DNA of 64,000 bases from positions 62,001-126,000 of the forward strand of contig JAJFLA010000056.1 in the NCBI GenBank assembly GCA_021772935.1, in the 5' to 3' direction. Positions 10,411 to 19,085 of this stretch are shown in pieces. The first letter of the stretch is position 1. Each line of letters begins with the position of its first letter. The notes under the pieces are model-generated. The model saw only the letters and a list, made by a program, of their open reading frames with translations, ran no database searches and was not told the origin of the DNA. Origin of the DNA: Gammaproteobacteria bacterium (lineage in GTDB: Bacteria > Pseudomonadota > Gammaproteobacteria > Xanthomonadales > SZUA-36). Position numbers and translations under genes: made by a program.

Positions 10411-11033
10411 TGGAGGGGCAAGCAGACAATCAGGCGCCACGGTTGAGTGAATTACTGATCCTGGCATTATTATGGATGGTGTTCGGTTTCATGCTCTGGT
10501 ATTACCTGAGTGCTTTTCATGGAGTACCAGTACGTTTGCTGGCCAATGAAATTCTCTCTCGCTGGTTGGGTAGTGAATTTCTGAACATCATACCCAACCC
10601 GGATCACCATTATTTATTTCAGGTGCAAACACAGATACCTTTTCAATTCCCGGATGGCACTCACGAAGCCTTAGGGTTTATTGTCAACCCCTTGATTTAT
10701 GGTTTTGGTTTACCGTTACTGTTTGGGTTGGTGATGGCTGCCGGTGCTTCTTTTTTACGTAAAATCGGGATTCTGCTGGCTGGTTATGTGTGTGTCATGT
10801 TGGTTCAGGTATGGGGCGTGGTCTGGCAGACACTGAAGATGCTGGCTTTTAATTTTGGAACCGATGCACACCAGGTCGTCATTCAGGCCGGAATTTCGGA
10901 TTCCTTGATCGCCCTGTGTTATCAGTTAGGTGTTTTGATATTTCCACCCCTGGTGCCCGTTGTTTTATGGGTGTTGAGCAATTGGGCGCTGGTTGAACAA
11001 TTCACAGGGCGGCAACGAAACACTGATTTGTGA
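10410..11033 (+). CDS. Small multi-pass membrane protein, possibly exosortase-H-associated
   Basis: 207 aa from the ATG at 10410, which shares one base with the purL stop; a longer frame upstream would lie inside purL. There are about four hydrophobic helices (roughly 12-32, 85-110, 115-140, 160-190) and a polar loop at 50-80. It resembles in size and layout the membrane proteins annotated as exosortase-H-associated, but no exosortase and no CTERM-tagged protein is visible in this window, so that label is tentative. A role tied to the downstream secretion operon is equally possible. Confidence 0.6.
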   Translation: MEGQADNQAPRLSELLILALLWMVFGFMLWYYLSAFHGVPVRLLANEILSRWLGSEFLNIIPNPDHHYLFQVQTQIPFQFPDGTHEALGFIVNPLIYGFGLPLLFGLVMAAGASFLRKIGILLAGYVCVMLVQVWGVVWQTLKMLAFNFGTDAHQVVIQAGISDSLIALCYQLGVLIFPPLVPVVLWVLSNWALVEQFTGRQRNTDL

Positions 11034-11122
11034 ATGCCGGGAACTGTTGATACAAGACTGTGGTCTTTGTGTTCGCACCGGCTACTTTTACATAGTCCGG
11101 TATTTGGACTGACAGATGGGGT

Positions 11123-11128
11123 TATAAT
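11123..11128 (+). promoter_or_regulatory. Putative -10 box for the gsp operon
   Basis: TATAAT within GGGGTTATAATTTCC, 35 bp before the preferred gspE start (GTG at 11163, with AGGGA at 11152). A convincing -35 is not seen: TTGGAC at 11104-11109 has only 13-bp spacing. It is the only good -10 in the gap after the membrane-protein gene and would place the start site near 11135. Confidence 0.35.
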
Positions 11129-11162
11129 TTCCATAAAGAATCAAACTCCGCAGGGACATTAC

Positions 11163-12893
11163 GTGCAAGCAACAGAAGAAGTAAAAAACAACGCAGAACA
11201 GCAAATTGAGATGGTTGAAGATGAGGTATGTGTTTACCTGATTGAAAGCGGTCGCTTGAAAAAGTCTGATTTAAGGCGAGCCGAGACTTTTCGAGAGCAG
11301 AATGGCGGTGATCTGATCACCTTGCTGGTTCGTCTTGGGCTGGTTTCAGAGCGTGATGTTGCTGAAGCTGAGTCAAGTCTGCTGCAGCTACCGTTAATTT
11401 CCAGTGCAGATTTGCCGACCGAAGCACCAGAAATTGGTAAGTTGTCCTTACGCTATTTAAAACAGAACCTGTTGTTGCCGGTCAGCGTTACCGATACCAA
11501 CATGGTTGTCGTAATGGCCAACCCCAGGGATGAATTTGCGTTGAAAGCTTTGGCCTTGGCCAGCGGCAAAACAATCAACCCACAGGTCGGCGTCGCTTCT
11601 GAGATAGAAAATGGTATTGAGAAACTTTACGGCGTAGGACGCAGCGCCATGGGTCAGATTGTTGACACTCTTGGTGATGGTGAAGGTGACGATCTGGAAG
11701 ATGTTGAACATCTGCGAGATCTGGCCTCCGAGGCCCCGGTTATCCGCTTGGTTAACCTGATTATGCAAAGGGCAGTGGAGGCGCGTGCATCGGATATCCA
11801 TATAGAACCCTTTGAAAACAGGCTTAAAGTCAGATATCGAGTTGATGGTGTATTACAGGAAGTTGAGGCACCGCCCGCAAGTTCAACGGCGGCGGTCATT
11901 TCCCGTGTCAAGATCATGGCGAGATTGAATATTGCTGAGCGCCGCCTGCCGCAGGATGGTCGCATCATGCACCGTGTGCAAGGCAAGGAACTGGATCTGC
12001 GTGTTTCAACCATCCCTACATCTCATGGCGAGAGCGTCGTGATGCGTATTCTCGACCGAGAGAGCATTGTGCTGGATTTTGATTCGTTGGGCTTTGATGA
12101 GAGCTTGAAGAAGGCGTTCGTAAAGGATTTGGAAATGCCACATGGCATTATCCTGGTTACGGGTCCCACCGGGTCGGGTAAAACAACAACGCTTTATACA
12201 GCACTGAGTCAGATTAATACGCCTGCAAGAAAAATTATCACGGTGGAAGACCCGGTGGAGTATCAGCTTGAGGGCGTTAACCAGATTCAGGCGCAGTCAT
12301 CTATCGGTCTCGATTTTGCCCATGCATTGAGGGCTATCGTGCGTCAGGACCCGGATGTCATCATGATTGGCGAAATGCGTGACCTGGAAACTGCCCGTAT
12401 CGCAATCCAATCTGCGTTAACTGGCCACTTGGTGTTGTCAACTATCCATACTAATGATGCGGCAGGTGGTATCACCCGTATGCTGGATATGGGCGTGGAA
12501 GATTACCTGTTGACTTCCACGGTCAATGCCATCCTTGCACAACGCCTGGTGAGAACCCTCGGCAAAGGCGCCAGAGAGGCAGTGCAGTTGTTACCTGAAG
12601 TTGCGACAGAAATGGGTTTTGAGGAGTTCCTGCAACAAGATAGTTATACGGTATACCGGCCTATGGCAACCGAGGACAACCCGTCCGGTTATTTCGGTCG
12701 CACAAGTATTCTCGAATTGTTGCAGATGTCAGATTCCATTCGTCGCCTGATCATGCAACAGGCAACCTCGGGTCAGATTCATGAACAGGCGGTCAAGGAA
12801 GGTATGCGAACCATGTATCAGGATGGTTTGTTAAAGTGCCTTCAGGGTGTCACTACGATTGAAGAAATTCTCAGAGTGACGCAGGAAGCCTGA
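11163..12893 (+). CDS. gspE: Type II secretion ATPase GspE
   Basis: 576 aa from GTG 11163; the in-frame extension to 11034 encodes a sequence unlike GspE and lacks a ribosome site. It has an N-terminal GspE/PilB domain (about 20-140), then the RecA-like ATPase with Walker A (TGPTGSGKTTTLYTA), Asp box, Walker B (DPDVIMIGEMRDLETA) and His box (TGHLVLSTIHTND). It powers pseudopilus assembly from the cytoplasm. The tetracysteine zinc motif usually found after QRLVR is absent: QRLVRTLGKGAREAV has no Cys, and the region before GYFGRTSILELL has none either. Subfamilies without the zinc finger exist; the fold is otherwise intact. Confidence 0.93.
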   Translation: MQATEEVKNNAEQQIEMVEDEVCVYLIESGRLKKSDLRRAETFREQNGGDLITLLVRLGLVSERDVAEAESSLLQLPLISSADLPTEAPEIGKLSLRYLKQNLLLPVSVTDTNMVVVMANPRDEFALKALALASGKTINPQVGVASEIENGIEKLYGVGRSAMGQIVDTLGDGEGDDLEDVEHLRDLASEAPVIRLVNLIMQRAVEARASDIHIEPFENRLKVRYRVDGVLQEVEAPPASSTAAVISRVKIMARLNIAERRLPQDGRIMHRVQGKELDLRVSTIPTSHGESVVMRILDRESIVLDFDSLGFDESLKKAFVKDLEMPHGIILVTGPTGSGKTTTLYTALSQINTPARKIITVEDPVEYQLEGVNQIQAQSSIGLDFAHALRAIVRQDPDVIMIGEMRDLETARIAIQSALTGHLVLSTIHTNDAAGGITRMLDMGVEDYLLTSTVNAILAQRLVRTLGKGAREAVQLLPEVATEMGFEEFLQQDSYTVYRPMATEDNPSGYFGRTSILELLQMSDSIRRLIMQQATSGQIHEQAVKEGMRTMYQDGLLKCLQGVTTIEEILRVTQEA

Positions 12894-14107
12894 TGCCTTT
12901 ATTTGAATATAAAGCGGTCTCCCCTTCAGGTGAGACCGTGCGCGGTACCATGGAGGCTGGTTCTGCAGAAGGAGTGGTTGCCAAACTCCAGGAAGGTGGC
13001 AATATTCCTTTATCGACCAACGCGGCAGGCGAGGGCGGTTTCAGTTTGGATGCCCTGAGTCTCAAAAGGCGTGGCATGAACGCGCGTGAAGTTGGCCAAT
13101 TTACCCAGCAGCTGGCGACCTTGCTTGCTGCCGGCTTACCGCTAGATCGTTCACTCCAGGTATTGCTCGAGTTGTCTGAAAATGACCGCATCAAGCAGAC
13201 GGTTACTGCGGTGCGTGACCAGGTAAGAGAAGGCGAGAGCCTGTCCGACGCACTGGATGCGCAACATGGTTCATTCAGCAGATTATTTATCAATATGGTG
13301 CGTGCCGGTGAAATCGGTGGCTCACTGGATACAACACTGGAGCGTCTGGCCGATTATCTGGAGCGCTCCAAAGATCTGAAAGATAGCGTGGTTTCAGCGA
13401 TGATCTACCCGCTTTTGCTCATGTTACTGGCCGGTGGTTCGCTGGTTCTGTTGTTGGTTTACGTTATCCCCCAGTTCACACCGATTTTTGAAGAACTGGG
13501 CGGTGACCTTCCGCTTATTACCAAGCTTGTATTGGCTGTTGGAGGTGTGTTGCAAAATTTCTGGTGGGGATTGATTGGTCTGACTGTACTGGGCGTAAGT
13601 ATGTTTCGTCGTATGTTGGCCAACCCGGAAAAACGCCTGCGCTGGGATACACGGGTGTTGGGTATGCGCTGGGTGGGAGACCTGGTGGCCAAAATGGAAA
13701 TTGCACGTTTGGCACGTACCCTTGGTACCTTGTTGAGCAATGGTGTGCCATTATTATCCGGTCTATCCATAGCCCGCAATGTAATGACCAACAGCCTGCT
13801 CCGGCAAAGTCTTGAGGCGACCACACTGGAAGTCAAAACAGGTGGTGGACTGGCGCATAACCTGGCTGAAAGTGGTCAATTTCCCCGGCTGGCATTGCAG
13901 ATGGTCAGTGTGGGTGAAGAAACTGGCAAGTTGGATGTCATGCTAATGAAAGTCGCCGACACCTACGATAAGGAGGTGCGTAATACTATTGATCGCTTAT
14001 TGGCAATTTTTACACCGGTGATTACGATGTTAATGGCCGTCATGATCGGTACCATCGTCATGTCTGTATTAATGGCAATCATGGGTATTAATGAACTGGT
14101 CGGTTGA
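12893..14107 (+). CDS. gspF: Type II secretion inner-membrane platform protein GspF
   Basis: 404 aa, the typical GspF/PilC length. It has two homologous cytoplasmic helical domains (FTQQLATLLAAGLPLDRSL at about 78 and IARLARTLGTLLSNGVPLLSG near 270), each followed by membrane segments (about 170-195, 220-240, 370-395). GspF anchors the ATPase and pseudopilus at the inner membrane. Its ATG shares the last base of the gspE stop codon and it overlaps the gspG frame, so it sits in one tight operon. Confidence 0.95.
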   Translation: MPLFEYKAVSPSGETVRGTMEAGSAEGVVAKLQEGGNIPLSTNAAGEGGFSLDALSLKRRGMNAREVGQFTQQLATLLAAGLPLDRSLQVLLELSENDRIKQTVTAVRDQVREGESLSDALDAQHGSFSRLFINMVRAGEIGGSLDTTLERLADYLERSKDLKDSVVSAMIYPLLLMLLAGGSLVLLLVYVIPQFTPIFEELGGDLPLITKLVLAVGGVLQNFWWGLIGLTVLGVSMFRRMLANPEKRLRWDTRVLGMRWVGDLVAKMEIARLARTLGTLLSNGVPLLSGLSIARNVMTNSLLRQSLEATTLEVKTGGGLAHNLAESGQFPRLALQMVSVGEETGKLDVMLMKVADTYDKEVRNTIDRLLAIFTPVITMLMAVMIGTIVMSVLMAIMGINELVG

Positions 14108-14208
14108 AAATACGGTCACAGATTACAATACTTGAAAAAATAAAATCGGTTACCCGTTATGTGAGCGGACCGGTTACACAGTTGAGAACTTTGCAGGAGA
14201 CTTTGGGA

Positions 14209-14640
14209 ATGGACTTTAAAAAGCAATACAGCGCGCACAAGCTTGGTCAGCGTGGATTTACACTGGTCGAATTATTATTGGTGCTGGTGATACTGGCCTT
14301 GATTGCCGGTCTCGTGTTGCCTGGTATTATCGGCAAGGCTGAGAGCGCAAAGGCCAAAGCAGCCTCATCCCAGATCAGTCGTATCTCAATGTCGGTTGAG
14401 AGCTTCTACCTCGACACCGGCAACACACCGTCTTCGCTCGAGGAGTTGGTCAATGAACCCTCTGGTGTTACTGGCTGGAACGGTCCGTATATTAAGAACT
14501 CCCTGTTAAAAGACCCTTGGGGCCAACCCTATCAATACCGTGTACCTGGAGAACATGGCGATTTTGATATCCAGTCCTTCGGTGCTGACCGCCAACGGGG
14601 TGGTGAAAAAAATAATGCCGACATTACCAGTTGGGAATAG
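14209..14640 (+). CDS. gspG: Major pseudopilin GspG
   Basis: 143 aa from ATG 14209 (AGGAG at 14194). A longer in-frame version from TTG 14104 would give an unusually long leader. The prepilin leader ends QRG, is cut before FTLVELLLVLVILALIAG and is methylated there by the prepilin peptidase. The C-terminal region has the Ca-binding loop and the GspG signature (PWGQPYQYR ... GEHGDFDIQSFGAD). It forms the pseudopilus shaft. Confidence 0.94.
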   Translation: MDFKKQYSAHKLGQRGFTLVELLLVLVILALIAGLVLPGIIGKAESAKAKAASSQISRISMSVESFYLDTGNTPSSLEELVNEPSGVTGWNGPYIKNSLLKDPWGQPYQYRVPGEHGDFDIQSFGADRQRGGEKNNADITSWE

Positions 14641-14642
14641 TG

Positions 14643-14792
14643 ATGGAGGCTCAGATTACATCGGTATCCAGGCGCTGGCTTGCCCAACTACGCTTGGACT
14701 TGCGTGGCTTACGGCCCATCGCTGAGGTCATGAGCTTCAGTTCAGCGCTACGTCCAGTCACAGTTGGTCTTCAGCGTCATCCAGAATACTGA
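14643..14792 (+). CDS. Possible 49-aa small protein between gspG and gspH
   Basis: An open frame starts with ATG 3 bp after the gspG stop and ends at TGA 14790-14792. The product is basic (for example VSRRWLAQLRLDLRGLR) with no hydrophobic segment and no family I recognise. A canonical ribosome site is lacking, but coupling to gspG would be possible. It may be chance, yet it fills an otherwise unexplained gap of about 200 bp in a compact operon. Confidence 0.22.
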   Translation: MEAQITSVSRRWLAQLRLDLRGLRPIAEVMSFSSALRPVTVGLQRHPEY

Positions 14793-14844
14793 TGTAAGCG
14801 CAGAAGCAGGGATAAATGAGGATACCTTGAGATCGCAGACTCAG

Positions 14845-15297
14845 ATGAAGTTCGGTCCAGTTCGGGGTTTTACCTTGATCGAGTTGATGGTGGTCATGGT
14901 CATTATTGCCTTGATTATGGGCCTGGTTGCGACATCAATGTCACGCAGTATTTCTGGTGCGGAGGCGCGGGTCGCATCACGCAAACTGGTGGCATCACTG
15001 CGCTATACCAGGGCCCGGGCAATCATTGACAAAAAGGAACAGGTCTTCCAGGTTGATACCGAAAACCGTAGCTATCAAGCCCCCGGTCGTAAGCAGGTCG
15101 ACCTACCCGAAGGCGTAGACGTGACAGTCACAACCGCACGCTCAGAGGTGACATCTGAAGCCATCGCCGGAATCCGCTTTTTTCCTGATGGGGGATCGAC
15201 GGGCGGGCACATAGAGCTGACCGTCAACGAGCGCGAATACCGGGTTAACGTTGCCTGGCTGACCGGCGAAACCAAGCTGGAAAGAGCAGAGGGATGA
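14845..15297 (+). CDS. gspH: Minor pseudopilin GspH
   Basis: 150 aa from ATG 14845 (MKFGPVRG leader, cut before FTLIELMVVMVIIALIMGL). TTG 14827 with GAGGA just before it is an alternative giving a 14-residue leader. After the hydrophobic helix comes the GspH/FimT domain (ASRKLVASLRYTRARAI; FFPDGGSTGGHIEL). Minor pseudopilins prime and tip the pseudopilus. The stop overlaps the gspI start (ATGA). Confidence 0.87.
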   Translation: MKFGPVRGFTLIELMVVMVIIALIMGLVATSMSRSISGAEARVASRKLVASLRYTRARAIIDKKEQVFQVDTENRSYQAPGRKQVDLPEGVDVTVTTARSEVTSEAIAGIRFFPDGGSTGGHIELTVNEREYRVNVAWLTGETKLERAEG

Positions 15298-15740
15298 GAC
15301 CTCTGAAACTGCAATCTTTTAAACAAGGCCGACAAGCGTCCCGGGGTTTTACGTTGCTGGAGGTGATGCTGGCTTTTGTTGTTTTCGCTTTGAGTTTTGC
15401 CACCATTCTGGAAATAATGGCGGGTTCAATTCGCAGTGTCAGACGCGCCAGTGACGATACAGAAGTCGCCTTGTTTGCCCAGTCCATCATCGACCTGGTT
15501 GGTACTGAGATTCCAATTGAAGAGGGTGAGTTCAGTGGCACGGGCATGGATCGTTACGAGTGGCGGTTGGGTATTTTTCTCTATGACGTAAGTGATGAGG
15601 ATGTGAGCACACAGGAACTGGCCGAGATGTCAGGTGTCGAGCTGTACCAGGTTAATCTGGATATTGACTGGAAAACGGGTCAAAACCGGCGAGATTTGCA
15701 TTTCAGCACACTACGCAGCATTTTGGCGAACCGGCGATGA
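15294..15740 (+). CDS. gspI: Minor pseudopilin GspI
   Basis: 148 aa. The leader ends SRG before FTLLEVMLAFVVFALSFA, with the conserved Glu at +5. The short C-terminal GspI domain includes YEWRLGI and a basic tail. It overlaps both gspH and gspJ by 4 bp. With GspJ and GspK it forms the pseudopilus tip complex. Confidence 0.9.
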   Translation: MRPLKLQSFKQGRQASRGFTLLEVMLAFVVFALSFATILEIMAGSIRSVRRASDDTEVALFAQSIIDLVGTEIPIEEGEFSGTGMDRYEWRLGIFLYDVSDEDVSTQELAEMSGVELYQVNLDIDWKTGQNRRDLHFSTLRSILANRR

Positions 15741-16474
15741 TAAAGCCGTTCACAAACAAGCCAAAGCGTGCCGCAGGTTTTACCTTGGTTGAATTGCTGC
15801 TTGCGATTACCCTGATGAGTATATTGCTTGCGCTGACCTATTCGGGCTTACGCGCGGCGACGCGCTCTACCGAGCGAGGTGAAGAGTTGCTGGCTGCTGG
15901 TGGAGAGTTACGTGCTGCTCACCAGTTTATGCGGCGTCAACTAAACCAGATGCTACCCCTGGCGTTTGCGGTGACTGAGGGGAACGAAGATATCCGTGTC
16001 GTATTTGAAGGCGATGCAAGTCGTATCCGCTACGTTGCTCCTATGCCGGGTTACCTCGGTGCCGGTGGCCCGCAAGTGCAGGTACTGGAGTTGGCTCAAG
16101 GTGATGATGGCGAAATTCTTATCCAGTTCACACACGCTTTGCTGCAGGGTTTTGAAGAGGACCGCTTGTTTGATCGGGACCCGGTTGTTTTGCTTGAGGG
16201 GGTGGAATCCGCGGGTTTTGAATTCCTGAGCAAAGACGAAGACGGTGAGTTGATTGGTTGGACTACGAGTTGGGATCTACCGGATGTCTTACCCGTTGCT
16301 ATTCGCTTGAATGTTGAATTTTCTGAGGGCTTGAGTTTGACCTGGCCGGATCTGGTTGCAGGTGTAAAGGTGGATGAGGCCGCAGTGAATGCTGGGGCTG
16401 GGCGTGCAGGAAGGCCAACCTATAATTCAACCATTCAGGACCTGATTCAACGTAAGGGCCAGAGCAAGTCATGA
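15737..16474 (+). CDS. gspJ: Minor pseudopilin GspJ
   Basis: 245 aa, a little longer than many GspJ proteins. The leader ends AAG before FTLVELLLAITLMSILLAL. The C-terminal domain has RRQLNQMLPL and RIRYVAPMPGYLGAGGPQ. The stop overlaps the gspK ATG. The role as a tip pseudopilin follows from sequence and order. Confidence 0.91.
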   Translation: MIKPFTNKPKRAAGFTLVELLLAITLMSILLALTYSGLRAATRSTERGEELLAAGGELRAAHQFMRRQLNQMLPLAFAVTEGNEDIRVVFEGDASRIRYVAPMPGYLGAGGPQVQVLELAQGDDGEILIQFTHALLQGFEEDRLFDRDPVVLLEGVESAGFEFLSKDEDGELIGWTTSWDLPDVLPVAIRLNVEFSEGLSLTWPDLVAGVKVDEAAVNAGAGRAGRPTYNSTIQDLIQRKGQSKS

Positions 16475-17367
16475 TGAAGATTCGTCACACAAGGTCTCAG
16501 CGTGGCATCGCCCTGGTGCTGGTGTTGTGGGTGTTGTTGTTGCTTACAATAGTTACCGGGTCGTTTGCCCTGATGGCACGGATGGACCGGTTGGAGGCCA
16601 ATACCTTGATATCGGGCACGCAGGCACGATTCAGTGCTGAGGCTGCAATCAATCTTGCTGTGCTGGCGCTTCGGGACCCCGATGATGAAAGCCGTATGCG
16701 CGGCGACGGACGGGTTTATCAGCAAGATATCGATGGGATTGTGGTGGAAGTTAGTGCGATAGATGAGCGCGGTAAACTGGATATTAATATTGCCCAGGAG
16801 TTGACCCTGGCGAACATGTTCATTGGGCACGGAATGGAGCTGGATGCTGCTGAAATGTTGGCTGCTGCTGTATTGGATTGGCGCGATGAGGATGAGCTGG
16901 AACGTGTGAATGGCGCTGAAGAGGATGCTTATCTGGCTGCAGGTTTGGAAGTGGGACCCGCCAATAGGCCATTCATGATGACCGAAGAATTATTGCAGGT
17001 GATTGGCATGTCTTACGGCTTGTATCGTAAGTTGGAACCGGGCATAACAGTATTCTCGCGCGCCGGTGAGCCAGACCCTGCCTTTGCTCCGGTAGAAGCA
17101 CTGATGTCAATGCCAGACATTACTTATGACGAAGCAGTGAACTTCGTGGCGGAAAGAAACTCTCAAGTACCTGGTGATTCCCTGGGTACAGCATTGCCAA
17201 ATGGTATCGTGGTCATGGAACAAGGCAGGGGGGTCACGTATAGTATCCAGGCTCGGGCGACTATGCCCAATGGAGTATGGGAACAATTGCAAGCCACCAT
17301 CCGGCTTGGGGGCAACCGAGCCGGTAGCCCCTACCGTGTTTTGCGTTGGCGTGAAGGATTTCAATAA
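16471..17367 (+). CDS. gspK: Tip pseudopilin GspK
   Basis: 298 aa. The N-terminus has a basic leader (RSQRG) followed by IALVLVLWVLLLLTIVTGS, without the Glu5 of other pseudopilins, which is typical of GspK. The large globular domain includes DERGKLDIN, VLDWRDEDE and ITVFSRAGEPDP. GspK caps the pseudopilus and may regulate its length. Confidence 0.92.
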   Translation: MMKIRHTRSQRGIALVLVLWVLLLLTIVTGSFALMARMDRLEANTLISGTQARFSAEAAINLAVLALRDPDDESRMRGDGRVYQQDIDGIVVEVSAIDERGKLDINIAQELTLANMFIGHGMELDAAEMLAAAVLDWRDEDELERVNGAEEDAYLAAGLEVGPANRPFMMTEELLQVIGMSYGLYRKLEPGITVFSRAGEPDPAFAPVEALMSMPDITYDEAVNFVAERNSQVPGDSLGTALPNGIVVMEQGRGVTYSIQARATMPNGVWEQLQATIRLGGNRAGSPYRVLRWREGFQ

Positions 17368-17385
17368 TCAGGACCTTTGACACCG

Positions 17386-18504
17386 ATGGCTATCGCACTT
17401 AACAACACCATCCAGAATATCCGCTTTCGATTTGTGAACGGCCCGGCCGGTCAGTTTTTTCAATGGTGGTGGGAAGAGCTTCGTAACGCATTACCAGCGC
17501 GGTTGCGTGTGCGTATGCAGTATGCCCAACGCAGGGTGCTGGTACAGATGGGTGCTGGAGAAATTGCTTTAAGCATAGACAACGCTGCAGCAATCCAGTC
17601 GCTGGACACCTTGGCCACCGACCAGGATGCCCAACTGCAACACCAACGGATACGGGAATTGTTGCAGCAACATGAGTTAACAGAAGTGAATCGTGATCTG
17701 CTTCTTCCAGAAGCTGTTGTATTACGTACAGAAGTAGTGATGCCTCTGGCTGCTGAAGCCAACCTGCGACAGGCGCTAGCGTACGAGATGGATCGACACA
17801 CGCCATATCAGGCTGAGGATGTTTTTTATAATTGGCGTATTTTGAGCCGGGATCGTGAATCAGGACAGCTTCACTTCGAGTTATACGTCACGCCGCGCGA
17901 ACCTGTAGAGAAACATATTGAGTTGTTGAAACGACTGGGTTTGGCACCTACCGGAGTTGACGTGGCTGTTCGTGACCAGCCGTTAGGGATTAACTTGCTG
18001 CCAGAAGCCTTGCGTTATCGTATTGTTAACCAACAGGCTCGTCTGAATTGGATAATTGGGGCTGCGAGTGCATTTCTGATGATATTTGTCATGATGCAGT
18101 CACTGTGGCTGCGCGAGCATCAGGTACAGGTTATTAATGAAGCCATTGATGCCGTGCGTGCGGAGGCATTGACCGTTCAGCAAATCCGTAAACAGATTGA
18201 AGACGCCAATCAGGCTGCAGGCTTTTTGCAGGAGCGTAAACTGGAGAATGGATACAAGGTTGAAGTGCTTGCTGAATTGACCCGTGTGCTGCCGGGTGGC
18301 ACCTATTTGGACCGCTTGTCCATGCAGGCAGAGACAACACAGATGCAGGGTAAATCAGCTAATGCCCAGAGCCTGATAGAGTTAATTAACGATTCTCCGT
18401 ATTTTGAAAATGCATCTTTTCGTGGACCTACGCGACTGGATAATCGTAGCCGTAAAGAGATTTTCGATTTGAGTGCAAATAACACTCAACAGGATGTGCG
18501 CTGA
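17386..18504 (+). CDS. gspL: Type II secretion protein GspL (XpsL/PilN-like)
   Basis: 372 aa from ATG 17386; TTG 17377 is a less likely start. The cytoplasmic actin-like half carries a PilM/GspL-type region (AAEANLRQALAYEMDRHTPYQ). A transmembrane helix lies near 222-243. The periplasmic PilN-like part has LAELTRVLPGGTYLDRLSM. It links GspE to the inner-membrane platform. The stop overlaps gspM. Confidence 0.85.
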   Translation: MAIALNNTIQNIRFRFVNGPAGQFFQWWWEELRNALPARLRVRMQYAQRRVLVQMGAGEIALSIDNAAAIQSLDTLATDQDAQLQHQRIRELLQQHELTEVNRDLLLPEAVVLRTEVVMPLAAEANLRQALAYEMDRHTPYQAEDVFYNWRILSRDRESGQLHFELYVTPREPVEKHIELLKRLGLAPTGVDVAVRDQPLGINLLPEALRYRIVNQQARLNWIIGAASAFLMIFVMMQSLWLREHQVQVINEAIDAVRAEALTVQQIRKQIEDANQAAGFLQERKLENGYKVEVLAELTRVLPGGTYLDRLSMQAETTQMQGKSANAQSLIELINDSPYFENASFRGPTRLDNRSRKEIFDLSANNTQQDVR

Positions 18505-19085
18505 TGCAAGTCATACCTGATCAGCGAAATTCGAAAACAACAGCCCTGATGCTGTTGCTCATTGCAGTATTGCTGGTGTATTTACTGCTGTTCCATTGGT
18601 TTGTATTGCGTCACCAGGAATATGCGCAAGAAATAGGTGATTTGCGCACACAATTGAACCGCTTTCAGACCGTGGCTTCCCAGCGTGAATCGCTGCAAAC
18701 GCGCTTAAGTCAGATACGTGGCTCACAAAAAGATGCCGATCTGTTTTTTGAGTATCCGGAGTTTGATGAAGCAGCCGCAGCGATGTCTGGAAGTATTGGA
18801 GATATGGTAAAATCGCTGGCTGATGAATCCTGTCAAATCGTTAGTCGACAGCCTGTACGGCCACGGGTTCAGGAACGTTTTCAGAAGGTAACGGTCAATG
18901 TGCGGATGCGCTGTGATGCCGAGGATTTTCTACAAATTTTGTACAGAATGGAAACGGGTATGCCACTGATGCTGTTAGACAATCTGAATATCATACGACC
19001 ACGAACACGTCGTCGGAGTGCAGCGAAGGTCGTAGAACAGGGCAAACTGGATATACGTTTCAATGTATCAGGGTATCTGAAATGA
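18504..19085 (+). CDS. gspM: Type II secretion protein GspM (XpsM-like)
   Basis: 193 aa bitopic protein: cytoplasmic N-terminus, transmembrane helix at about 13-34, coiled-coil (LRTQLNRFQTVASQRESLQ) and a ferredoxin-like periplasmic domain. Sequence identity to family members is hard to judge by eye; the assignment rests on size, topology and position between gspL and the gspN-like gene. Confidence 0.8.
   Translation: MQVIPDQRNSKTTALMLLLIAVLLVYLLLFHWFVLRHQEYAQEIGDLRTQLNRFQTVASQRESLQTRLSQIRGSQKDADLFFEYPEFDEAAAAMSGSIGDMVKSLADESCQIVSRQPVRPRVQERFQKVTVNVRMRCDAEDFLQILYRMETGMPLMLLDNLNIIRPRTRRRSAAKVVEQGKLDIRFNVSGYLK

Noticed and set aside
11654-12013. 119-aa - strand frame across gspE
   Set aside because: Antisense shadow of the ATPase core; Ser/Arg-rich, without a plausible start site.
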